A stretch of DNA of 64,000 nt from the NCBI RefSeq assembly GCF_030068605.1, contig NZ_JASJOU010000003.1, positions 186,001-250,000 on the forward strand, written 5' to 3'. Numbering within the stretch: the first letter of the stretch is position 1; the number at the start of each line of letters is the position of its first letter. Made by a program: the position numbers and the translations under genes. This DNA is from Xanthocytophaga agilis. GTDB lineage: Bacteria; Bacteroidota; Bacteroidia; Cytophagales; 172606-1. A model generated the notes under the pieces. It saw nothing but the letters and a program-made list of their open reading frames with translations, did not search any database and was not told where the DNA came from. Of the stretch, positions 56,061 through 64,000 are shown one piece after another.

Positions 56061-56354
56061 CTATCCCCAATTAGTCAACACAACAAACAGGAAGGCCAGC
56101 AATAACAGACCTAGTACCACAAACGATTTGAGTAAAAAAAGCAATCCAGCCGCTATCTTTTGCATTACAGACTCGTTTATCCTGGCAAGCAGAAAAGATA
56201 AAAGTGTTATGACAGCAATGATTGGGAAGGCTATGAGCAGATACATACATTCAGATGCAAGGGTTAGCAAGCGATAACAACGGTCTACAAGATAACCATT
56301 TTTAAGCTTCCTATCCAGACAACAGGTTATCGTTTCTTTCATCTTTCTGAACAA
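56061..56354 (-). CDS. small membrane protein
   Basis: 97 residues with two strong hydrophobic segments (YLLIAFPIIAVITLLSFLL and LLFLLKSFVVLGLLLLAFLF). The start is close to a small ORF edge. Not recognised; could be partial. Confidence 0.45.
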   Translation of the reverse strand: MFRKMKETITCCLDRKLKNGYLVDRCYRLLTLASECMYLLIAFPIIAVITLLSFLLARINESVMQKIAAGLLFLLKSFVVLGLLLLAFLFVVLTNWG

Positions 56355-56608
56355 ACCAGAATCATACTATCTCTTGTTCATCTATGAACAAAGCTTGTCC
56401 GATAACGGACACTTCAAAATGCATAAACCAGTTATAAAGCAGTTGAGGGCTCATACAAAGCTTTGGCATTGGAATTGGGATAGATATATAGTATGTAATA
56501 TACCTGTAAATGTTTATCGTGATTTCTTTACAAGTATATATAATCAAATAATCCAGGTAAAAATCTGTTTATACTGTACAAGTCCGGTATTCCTGAAATT
56601 TTCTTTTT

Positions 56609-59071
56609 ATGTTATACAACTACCTTAAAATTACCATTCGAACACTGTTTCGCAACAAACTTTACACCAGTCTCAATATAGCTGGACTTACTTTTGGCCT
56701 TACCTGCTTTTTGCTGATAGGACTCTATCTGTTTGATGAGTTAACCTTTGATCAGCAACACAGTAAGGCTGATCGTATTTACAGGGTAATCGAATACCAG
56801 AAAAATAAATCGGAAGAACTGACTATTGCCGCTACCAGCTACAATATGGCAGAAGAGTCCAAAAAAAATATTGCTGAGATTGAAAATACTTCACGTATCA
56901 CACTTATAGGACGTGATAACATTTCCAGTCCTGAGAGCAAAACAAAGTTTCTGGAAACTATCGGCTTTGCCAATCAAAGTCTGATGGAAATATTTGATTT
57001 TGAAGCAATAGATGGCACTGCCCAAACAGCTTTACAGGAACCTAATTCCATTGTAATAGTGGAAGAACTAGCCCGTAAGCTGTTTAATACCACTCATGTG
57101 GTAGGTAAGACGCTCAAATTTGACTTTTTGGAAGCTCCTCTGCGTATAACAGCAGTTCTGAAAAACCATCCTTCCAATTCCAGCTTTGATTTCAACCTTA
57201 TGATCTCCGAAGCAACAATTCTGCACGACAAACAGTTTTCTGAAAACATGGTAAACGACTGGAGTTCTCACAATTATATGGTTTACGCCTTATTGAAAGA
57301 GAACGCTAATCCTCAGTCCGTATCCCAGAAAATAACCCGTTTTGTACTCTCGCACCAAAAGCCGGAAGCTGGCACCACCCTCCGGTTCAGATTGCAGCCA
57401 CTGGCGGATATGCATTTGTATTCAGAAGATATAGTAGATGGTGCCAAAAATCCCAATGTGTCAGCTACCCAATATGGATCATTCTTATATATCAAGATTT
57501 TTGCGTTGGTAGCCGTTTTCCTGCTTGTGATTGCCGCCATCAACTACATCAATCTTACCACAGCCAGAGCATCTAACCGTTCCAAAGAAATTGGAGTTCG
57601 TAAAGCTACCGGAGCCACAGATAGCCACCTGATCAAGCAGTTTCTGTTTGAATCGTTACTGGTTACCTTGATGGCTTTTGTATTGGCCTTTACACTGGTC
57701 AATATCATTCTACCTACCTTTAACACATTCACAGGTAAACATCTCTCATTTAGCCTCCAGACAGACTATCGCATCTGGTTGTATGCCATATTGACTACAC
57801 TTAGTACAGCTATTGTTTCAGGTAGTTATCCGGCACTTTTGCTTTCTCGCCTTAAGCCAGTTGCCCTACTTAAAAATGTAAAGCTACATAGCAAGACAGG
57901 TTTGTCCTTACGCAAGAGCCTGGTAGTATTTCAGTTTACCGTTTCGGTTGTGATGATGATTGCCACTATGGTGCTTTTTCTTCAGGTACAATATGCCAAC
58001 AATAAAAACCTGGGCTTTAATAAAGACTTGCTGGTGGTAGTTGATATTAATAGTGGACAGGTACGTAAAGAAGCTGAGACTATCAAAACAGAATTTGGAA
58101 AAATTGCAGGTGTTAACGAAGTATCTGTTACTTCTCGTGTTCCGGGTGAATGGAAGTCAATTCCGACAGTTAAGGTCAAAACAGAAGGCAATACAGATAA
58201 TCCTCAGGTAGCCTATGTGATTGGAGCTGATGAAAACTTTGCTAAAACATTTGAGGTACAATTACTAAAAGGCAGAATCTTTACCAGTTTGCGTGATTCA
58301 TCTTCTATAATACTAAATGAAACAGCAGCCAGAGCCCTGCATATTCAGGAAGCATCTGATCAACTGGTCGAAATTCCTGAAATGGCGTTTGGAGGCAAAT
58401 ACTTTCCTGTTAATGAATCCAAAAAACCTTTTAAGGCACGTGTGATTGGCATTGTCAAGGATTTTCATTTCCAGTCTCTGCGTGAAAAAATTGCACCTCT
58501 TGTGTTAGCATATAGCCAAAATCCTGTACAAAATATTGATTACTTCACAGCCAGAATAGAAGGCAAGAATATACAGAATACACTCAAACAAATGGAAAAT
58601 ACATTGATCCGCATAGATCCCAACCATCTGTTTGAGTATCATTTTCTGGATCAGCAGTTGGCGCGTTTTTATGCAGACGATCAGCGTCGTGAAACCCTCC
58701 TGATCTGGGCAGCACTGGCTACCATTTTTATAGCCTGTCTGGGATTGTTTGGTCTGGCAACCTATGCAGCAGAACAACGCATCAAGGAGATTGGCATTCG
58801 CAAAGTATTAGGGGCAGATGTGTTGAATCTTACGGCTTTGTTGTCCAGAGACTTTCTTAAACTGGTTCTGATTGCCAATGTACTGGCAGCACCCATTGCC
58901 TGGTGGGCAAGTAACCTCTGGTTGCAGGAATTTGCCTATCATATTTCTCTTTCCTGGTGGGTATTTGCAGGTGCGGCTATCTTATCTTTCCTGATTGCTT
59001 TAGCGACAGTAAGTTATCAGGCCATCAAAGCAGCTATTGCCAATCCTGTCAAGTCTCTACGATCCGAATAA
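56609..59071 (+). CDS. ABC transporter permease, FtsX/MacB-like
   Basis: 820 residues with the long Bacteroidota layout: first membrane helix (LFRNKLYTSLNIAGLTFGLT), a MacB-like periplasmic core (about 50-270), three helices with an FtsX motif (NYINLTTARASNRSKEIGVR), a second periplasmic core (about 440-630) and a second FtsX domain (EQRIKEIGIRKVLGADVLNL). Such permeases pair with an ATPase to export peptides or lipoproteins. No ATPase gene is next to it, so the partner is probably elsewhere. Confidence 0.92.
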   Translation: MLYNYLKITIRTLFRNKLYTSLNIAGLTFGLTCFLLIGLYLFDELTFDQQHSKADRIYRVIEYQKNKSEELTIAATSYNMAEESKKNIAEIENTSRITLIGRDNISSPESKTKFLETIGFANQSLMEIFDFEAIDGTAQTALQEPNSIVIVEELARKLFNTTHVVGKTLKFDFLEAPLRITAVLKNHPSNSSFDFNLMISEATILHDKQFSENMVNDWSSHNYMVYALLKENANPQSVSQKITRFVLSHQKPEAGTTLRFRLQPLADMHLYSEDIVDGAKNPNVSATQYGSFLYIKIFALVAVFLLVIAAINYINLTTARASNRSKEIGVRKATGATDSHLIKQFLFESLLVTLMAFVLAFTLVNIILPTFNTFTGKHLSFSLQTDYRIWLYAILTTLSTAIVSGSYPALLLSRLKPVALLKNVKLHSKTGLSLRKSLVVFQFTVSVVMMIATMVLFLQVQYANNKNLGFNKDLLVVVDINSGQVRKEAETIKTEFGKIAGVNEVSVTSRVPGEWKSIPTVKVKTEGNTDNPQVAYVIGADENFAKTFEVQLLKGRIFTSLRDSSSIILNETAARALHIQEASDQLVEIPEMAFGGKYFPVNESKKPFKARVIGIVKDFHFQSLREKIAPLVLAYSQNPVQNIDYFTARIEGKNIQNTLKQMENTLIRIDPNHLFEYHFLDQQLARFYADDQRRETLLIWAALATIFIACLGLFGLATYAAEQRIKEIGIRKVLGADVLNLTALLSRDFLKLVLIANVLAAPIAWWASNLWLQEFAYHISLSWWVFAGAAILSFLIALATVSYQAIKAAIANPVKSLRSE

Positions 59072-59158
59072 ACTCAAAATGTAGTTGCCAAAATTTATTT
59101 GGCTTCTTTAATGGACAGATCTTCCTTTCTAGAGTATAACGATCCGATTCTTTGTCAT

Positions 59159-59198
59159 AATTAAAAGCCACTGAAAATATTTTCAGTGGCTTTTAATT
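59159..59198. terminator. bidirectional terminator
   Basis: A perfect 20-base self-complementary sequence (AATTAAAAGCCACTGAAAAT followed directly by its complement) between the permease stop and the convergent 59220 gene. A/T tracts on both sides. Confidence 0.75.
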
Positions 59199-59219
59199 AG
59201 TTTTATCAGATTCTAAAGA

Positions 59220-59598
59220 CTAAGTACATATATACATATCTGTTTCCAACAGTATTTTTACTTCATCTGCAAGCAGAATTACATCTTTCCATTGGGGATC
59301 ATTCAGAATAGCATAATGATACTGTGAATGGAATGGATAGTCTTCATTCATAAAGAAAGCATCATAAACCTGTGCAAACCTATACAGCTTACTTTTTAGC
59401 AGATCAGAAAGAAAGATATTTTCAGCCCAATCCCATTCGTTATCCAGTATAAAATGTCCACATAACCAATCTACAAAAGTATAATAAAGCGAATCCCAGG
59501 TAATTAAAAAACAACCATTCCTGCCTCTGAGCCTCCCAATCAGACAAGAAATCAAAGTGGCGTTGTATATTTTCTATAAATAAATCAGCCTTCTCCAT
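59220..59598 (-). pseudogene. small gene with homopolymer frameshift
   Basis: From the ATG at 59598 the minus strand reads MEKADLFIENIQRHFDFLSD and WEAQRQEWLFF before losing frame at a run of six T (59511-59506). With five T the frame continues as QEWLFLITWDSLYYTFVDWL and on to the stop at 59220, giving about 125 residues. The downstream part (LLKSKLYRFAQVYDAFF) is clearly coding-like. The family is not recognised, but size suggests an immunity-type protein. Could be a sequencing error. Confidence 0.65.
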
Positions 59599-59698
59599 TG
59601 GGTACTCAGTATTAGAATGTTTTATTTCTCACAAGCATATATCCAGAGACAGATATTGTGATTAGTTTTCTTTCATCCGAAGTAGTTTTTAAGGCCAT

Positions 59699-60201
59699 TT
59701 AGATCAGCAAATAGTTCTCTTCATTGAATAGCTTATAAGCAACAGGAAAAAAGCAATTCAGGATCTTTTCAAAAGCCTCAAGAGTTTCCTGAACACTTTT
59801 ATGTATGTCATCAGTTTTACACCAATACTCTTTTATTAGTTGTCCATTAGACTTTCTAATTACAATTTTACTATCTGTAGTATCCTCATTATCGATGTAG
59901 AATGCAATTTTCAAATCAAGCTCGTACATATATAAAACAAACTCTTTCTCTTCTTTTTTATCCAAAAAATCAGCAAGTCAAGCAGTTCAGGCATAACCGA
60001 AGTAAAATCATATTTAAAATCAAGTACTGTGCTAATTACGCCTTCATCCGTTGTTACATGAAAGCTGGCAATCTGTCTTGAATCAATCACTTCGCAAACT
60101 TTACCGAAAATAGTAATTAAGTCTGTCTTATCTCTATACTGTTCTCTACTTTTCTTAGTAGGAAAAACTTTATTTTGTATTATTTCAAAGTATATATGCG
60201 T
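59699..60201 (-). pseudogene. small gene with homopolymer frameshift and missing ATG
   Basis: The 3' part (59965-59699) is open for 88 codons starting MDKKEEKEFVLYMYELDLK. Upstream coding sequence in another frame (YFEIIQNKVFPTKKSREQYR ... VTTDEGVISTVLDFKYDFTS ... MPELLDLLIF) leads into it through a run of six T; seven T would restore frame as LLIFLDKKEEKEF. The 5' end begins at ACG (60201-60199) where ATG would be expected, just after a TAA. Restored, the protein would be about 167 residues. Function unknown. Confidence 0.6.
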
Positions 60202-60287
60202 TTAGGTGGTATCTATGTATACAATTTGAATTCCGGATTTGAAACAATTCCTAATCCAGGTATTTTATAACTACTGTCTCTGTTTAC

Positions 60288-61061
60288 ATGTCCAGTCAAT
60301 CCAGTCATACCAGAACCCGAAAGCATAATCTCACATTAGCCTCAAGCTTTGCGATGGTGGCTGGTATGGTTAATGTAACCGGATTTCTTGCAGTGCACAC
60401 ACTCACTACACATATCACAGGACACGTAGCCTTTCTGGCAGAAGCACTCTTTAATCACAACACAGGGAGAGCACTCATTCTATTTCTTTATATTTTCTTC
60501 TTCTGGTTGGGTGCATTTATCTCTGGAGTGTTGATCGAAACTGTCAGTAATAAAAATGAAAGATCTATCTATGTTGTCCCAGTAATCCTTGAATCAGGCT
60601 TACTGGGACTGATCGGGTTATCTCCCCTATTGCCAAAAATGTTTTCTCCTGCACTAATTACCTTTGTACTATTGTTTGCTATGGGTCTTCAGAATGCGAC
60701 AGTGACTCAGTTAACCAATGCGTTAGTGCGCACAACACACCTAACCGGGTTATTTACAGACCTAGGCATTGAATTGGCCCAAACATTCTTTTCCAAAGAT
60801 TTAACTCAACGAAAAAAACTCAGAAGCCGTATGCAGTTACGTGTTCAGATTGTTACATTCTTCCTGACAGGAGGTCTGTTGGGTGGGTTGGTCTATAGCA
60901 TGATAAGAATCCATGCCTTATTGATTCCAGCATTGTTTCTGATCATTATTCTGACTTTCGACTATGTAAAATTTACCATATTCCGTCAGAGAAATAAACT
61001 ACGAAATTTACTTCATTACCAGTCAAAGAATGCATCAGACAACAATATAAAGTCATACTAA
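60288..61061 (+). CDS. DUF1275 (YoaK-type) membrane protein
   Basis: 257 residues with about six transmembrane helices. The family pattern is present: AGMVNVTGFLAVHTLTTHIT then GHVAFLAEALFNH, LLFAMGLQNATVTQLTNALV and RTTHLTGLFTDLG (the T-H-x-T-G motif). YoaK/DUF1275 proteins are inner-membrane proteins of unknown transport or regulatory role. No operon partner is evident. Confidence 0.85.
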   Translation: MSSQSSHTRTRKHNLTLASSFAMVAGMVNVTGFLAVHTLTTHITGHVAFLAEALFNHNTGRALILFLYIFFFWLGAFISGVLIETVSNKNERSIYVVPVILESGLLGLIGLSPLLPKMFSPALITFVLLFAMGLQNATVTQLTNALVRTTHLTGLFTDLGIELAQTFFSKDLTQRKKLRSRMQLRVQIVTFFLTGGLLGGLVYSMIRIHALLIPALFLIIILTFDYVKFTIFRQRNKLRNLLHYQSKNASDNNIKSY

Positions 61062-61100
61062 TAGTTAGTAAGAGCAAAGAGAAACCAGGAAACTTATGCT

Positions 61101-61670
61101 CTAGGCGCTCAATGTTAGATCCAGAATCGTAAGTTGCAGGGTTATATTTTCCAACATGATAGTACCGATTGTGCTGTGGGAAAGATTATCATCCGAAAAC
61201 ACACAATTTGTTTTGCAGAAATGTGAGTCAATAATAAAGTATAGATTTGTATCCTGTCCGTTTTCTAATAATCCTGCTTTACGAAGAAGAGCAACAAAGT
61301 TTCTATATTTTAATTGGTTGATAGTTACTCCAGCCAATTTAGTTACATGCTCATCCTTACGGCAAGGGTTTGCTAAGTTGATATTTTCGCCAGGAAGAAA
61401 ACCACCAGCAGCAACAATGTACTGGTCGTTATAATGCATAAAATCAGAAATGTAATAATTCAAGTCACGTATAATTGCACTATCCATCGACTTTTTTTCA
61501 GATACCTTCTTTAACTGATCGAATTGGGATCCTACCATAGAATAAAGGAGTCTCACAGAAATACCTGAACACAAAGGAGTTCCATTATTCGTATGAGAAC
61601 TGTTCTCACAGGAAGATAATACAAACAGAATGATAAAAATCGTTTTGATTCTATTTTCTATTACTTTCAT
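61101..61670 (-). CDS. small lipoprotein
   Basis: 189 residues; signal with lipobox LFVLSSC. The body has cysteines at ANPCRKDEH and SHFCKTNCVFS. Not recognised. Lies just before the end of the third T9SS gene on the same strand. Confidence 0.6.
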   Translation of the reverse strand: MKVIENRIKTIFIILFVLSSCENSSHTNNGTPLCSGISVRLLYSMVGSQFDQLKKVSEKKSMDSAIIRDLNYYISDFMHYNDQYIVAAGGFLPGENINLANPCRKDEHVTKLAGVTINQLKYRNFVALLRKAGLLENGQDTNLYFIIDSHFCKTNCVFSDDNLSHSTIGTIMLENITLQLTILDLTLSA

Positions 61671-61685
61671 AAATATGAACAGGTA

Positions 61686-64000
61686 TCATTTGAGTATTAT
61701 CTTTCGGGTAACAGTTCCTTTGTCAGTTTTCACCAAAATCAGATACAATCCAGTTGCATTTCCAGACAAATCCACTTCGTATTTTGAAGTTATTGCAGTA
61801 ACCTTTTCAGATAATATGCGTTTGCCTATATTATTAAATATTTCAATCTGTTGCATTTGAGCCATAGACTGAGAAAGATCAATAGCCACCTTTCCGTCGG
61901 TTGGATTTGGAAATATAACAATCACATCATCCCATTCTGCATTATCCCGTACAACAAAGTTGGTACTACTTATCACAGAACCAGTTGGAGTGGTTACTTG
62001 AATTTTGTCTGTGGCAGCTCCTTCCGGAATTCGAATTACCAGTTCGGTTTCACTGGCCGAAATAATGTCTGCCTCCTTTCCATAAATAACTACACGATTA
62101 TCAGAAGCAGTTGACTGGTAGTATTTTCCGGAAATGATAACCTGAGTTCCTACAAAGCCCGTAGCAGGATAAAAAGAAGTAATGACAGGTAAAAGCGGTA
62201 CAAAATCTTTCTCGCTGATTGCTGTGCCCCCCTCCGTAGCAACACTTACCTTTCCTATTGTTACTCCTGTTGGTACAGTAATCACCAATTGCGTTTCGGC
62301 TGCAGATACGATACTTACTACCATACCATTGATTTTCACAGTATTCTGATTGGATATTGGATTAAAATTCATCCCTGTAACCAGAATCTGCTCACCCACC
62401 TGAGCCTCTTCCGGAGCGAAGGCTGTGATAACAGGCTTGAATAAAATAACCAATTCAGATGGACTTATAACACTACCACCACGTGTAGTCAACGAAACTT
62501 TACCATCAGTTGCATTTTCAGGAGTCACCACAGTAAGCTGTGTAGCTGTTGCTGTCAATACCTGCATAGGAATATCATTAATCTTTACCAAATTATATTC
62601 TGCAACACTTTCAAAGTGAATTCCAGTAAGTATAATCTGATCACCTCGATGTGCTTTCGCCGGGTTTATGCCTGTAATAACAGGAGGTTGGAATACTACC
62701 AAATCGGTAGCACTCACAGCTGTTCCTGCAGGGGTAGTTACACTAATCCTGCCTGTTGTAACCTTTGATGGGAGAGCCACCACTAACTGAGTTTCAGAAG
62801 CAGATATGACAACAACAGGTATTTCATTGACCTTAACAATATTATCAGTGGGAACAGTCTGATAATGGTTTCCGGTTAAGGTAATCTGTCCGCTCAACTT
62901 CGCACCTTCAGGGGTAAAACTGCTGATGGTAGGCTTCTGCTGCACAATAGTCTTCTCATTTAGCTGATTTTGTTTGTCTATTACAGGTGGTACATCATAT
63001 ATGACGTTTACCGTTGTATTCGTACGCACAGGTTCATTATAGTCAAATATAATATCAGCAAAGTTCTCAATTCGGACCTTTTCAGGCAGGTATACTTTTG
63101 GCTTAATGGTAAATTGAATAAATCCGTTGCTGCCTGCTTGATCACGAGTGCTGTCGGGTAGATTAATTCCTGCAAATATCCAGGTAAGCACCGGACGACC
63201 TTTACCACTCACTTTAAGTGTATAGCGATGAGAATAAGCTCCCATCTGCAGAGTGGTTATATCCAGATGTTCAGATAATGTATCAATTACAGTAACGGCG
63301 TACGCTGTATCTGTTCCTGTGTTTTGAAAGCGAATCACATACTTCAGCTCAGAAGCTGAAGGCGTATAATTGTCTGAAGGTGTACCGGCAGGGCTTACCA
63401 ATTTGTCGTTTGGATCATAGGAATCTACAATTTGGAGGCATTCACTAGCTACTTCAGGTTCAGCATCATCCTGGGGCAATACAGCTACATATCCTTTGCT
63501 AATTACATCACTCACAGAGGCTACACAGCCTTCAATAGTCAGGTTAGTTTGAGATTTGCGCGGATGTCCGGGTCGCTGATCAGCCTCAAGACGAACCGTT
63601 TTACCATTGGCTGGTATACGTAATACCAGACTATCACCAATCGCAAGTTTGTAGTTTTTGCGGAAAGATAGCTGGGCATTTAATAGTATTCTGAACTCCG
63701 CACTATCAGCCATTGTTTTTCCTGTATTTTTAATCACCATCTGTACACGACCATTCTCTATACATTTACCAGTAAGTAAAATGTCTGACTGGTCCCAGGG
63801 TGAATTCTCAGGTAAGGTATAGCTATTGGCAGGGGTAATCCAGGCTTGGGTACAGGCTGTCATACCCCGAGCCTCGACAACACAAGCTATGGAATCCGTA
63901 ATCTGAATAGCACCGGTTTCCTTTGCTTTTAATGTTCCAATTGTAAAAACATAGTTCTTGTCTTTATCAATAGTATAGTCAACATTTGATGACTTGAGAA
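61686..64000 (-). CDS. large T9SS cargo with DUF11-like and IPT/TIG domains (partial)
   Basis: Runs off the window at 64000 (5' end missing), since the frame stays open upstream of the ATG at 63863 (VDYTIDKDKNYVFTIGTLKA). Order in the visible part: the same repeated-strand/DUF11-like region as in 25279 (WITPANSYTLPENSPWDQSD; DSYDPNDKLVSPAGTPSDN; YVIRFQNTGTDTAYAVTVID), then four IPT/TIG immunoglobulin-like domains of about 80 residues (ITGINPAKAHRGDQIILTG, ITAFAPEEAQVGEQILVTG), and a T9SS sorting domain beginning VIVFPNPTDGKVAIDL-like and ending GTVTRKIILK. A surface or secreted adhesin-like protein. Confidence 0.9.
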   Translation of the reverse strand, partial: LKSSNVDYTIDKDKNYVFTIGTLKAKETGAIQITDSIACVVEARGMTACTQAWITPANSYTLPENSPWDQSDILLTGKCIENGRVQMVIKNTGKTMADSAEFRILLNAQLSFRKNYKLAIGDSLVLRIPANGKTVRLEADQRPGHPRKSQTNLTIEGCVASVSDVISKGYVAVLPQDDAEPEVASECLQIVDSYDPNDKLVSPAGTPSDNYTPSASELKYVIRFQNTGTDTAYAVTVIDTLSEHLDITTLQMGAYSHRYTLKVSGKGRPVLTWIFAGINLPDSTRDQAGSNGFIQFTIKPKVYLPEKVRIENFADIIFDYNEPVRTNTTVNVIYDVPPVIDKQNQLNEKTIVQQKPTISSFTPEGAKLSGQITLTGNHYQTVPTDNIVKVNEIPVVVISASETQLVVALPSKVTTGRISVTTPAGTAVSATDLVVFQPPVITGINPAKAHRGDQIILTGIHFESVAEYNLVKINDIPMQVLTATATQLTVVTPENATDGKVSLTTRGGSVISPSELVILFKPVITAFAPEEAQVGEQILVTGMNFNPISNQNTVKINGMVVSIVSAAETQLVITVPTGVTIGKVSVATEGGTAISEKDFVPLLPVITSFYPATGFVGTQVIISGKYYQSTASDNRVVIYGKEADIISASETELVIRIPEGAATDKIQVTTPTGSVISSTNFVVRDNAEWDDVIVIFPNPTDGKVAIDLSQSMAQMQQIEIFNNIGKRILSEKVTAITSKYEVDLSGNATGLYLILVKTDKGTVTRKIILK

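Overview
The window looks like chromosomal DNA of a Bacteroidota bacterium, most likely order Cytophagales (Cytophaga/Xanthocytophaga-like). This rests on three large secreted proteins, of which the two whose ends I can compare share a typical type IX secretion (T9SS) C-terminal sorting domain; many small lipoproteins with Bacteroidota-type lipoboxes; TTTG-N~19-TAnnTTTG-type promoter candidates; low-to-moderate GC; and NHL, SBBP, Reg_prop and FtsX-permease families typical of this phylum. The taxon is an inference; there is no rRNA or tRNA gene in the window.

Layout. 0-5 kb: small hypothetical genes, a nonsense-interrupted gene, two copies of a 143-bp repeat, one member of a 680-bp duplication, a SnoaL-like protein and an AraC regulator. 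5-17 kb: aldo/keto reductase, SBBP beta-propeller protein, SUKH (SMI1/KNR4) protein, lipoproteins, a TrmO-like tRNA methyltransferase, a GH5 glycosidase, and an SDR/AraC pair. 17-25 kb: a GH114-like glycosidase, a Reg_prop lipoprotein cluster divergent from a ToxR-like membrane regulator, then a patch of small orphan genes and gene remnants. 25-29 kb: a giant NHL-repeat T9SS cargo. 29-35 kb: ankyrin and lipoprotein genes plus a graveyard holding an epimerase/AraC deletion scar, a nonsense-mutated duplicate and a umuC remnant. 35.9-43.9 kb: the most interesting block, a compact co-directional operon for a type II secretion / type IV pilus-like machine (pseudopilin, prepilin peptidase, GspE ATPase, GspD secretin, GspL-like, GspM/PilO-like, a lipoprotein with fibronectin-like modules, GspC/PilP-like). 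It has no GspF platform gene and no minor pseudopilins. 44-52 kb: small membrane proteins, a phosphotransferase, a leucine-rich-repeat protein, small secreted proteins and an M48-like protease. 52-64 kb: a second T9SS cargo, an FtsX-family ABC permease, two frameshifted small genes, a DUF1275 membrane protein, and a third T9SS cargo running off the window end.

How it works together. Most recognisable functions are at the cell surface: lipoproteins, glycosidases, T9SS cargo and a T2SS/T4P-like envelope machine. Among them are many small orphan genes of the kind found as immunity genes in polymorphic-toxin loci (SUKH, ankyrin, LRR and unrecognised 90-200 aa proteins), with no recognisable toxin nearby. 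The window has an unusually high load of decayed genes: three umuC pieces, a chimeric epimerase/AraC scar, a DUF6252-like remnant, a T9SS-domain remnant, one nonsense-mutated duplicate, one nonsense-interrupted gene and two homopolymer frameshifts. It also has three families of dispersed repeats, including a covarying inverted-repeat element of about 110-190 bp. Together these suggest a chromosome reshaped by small duplications and deletions.
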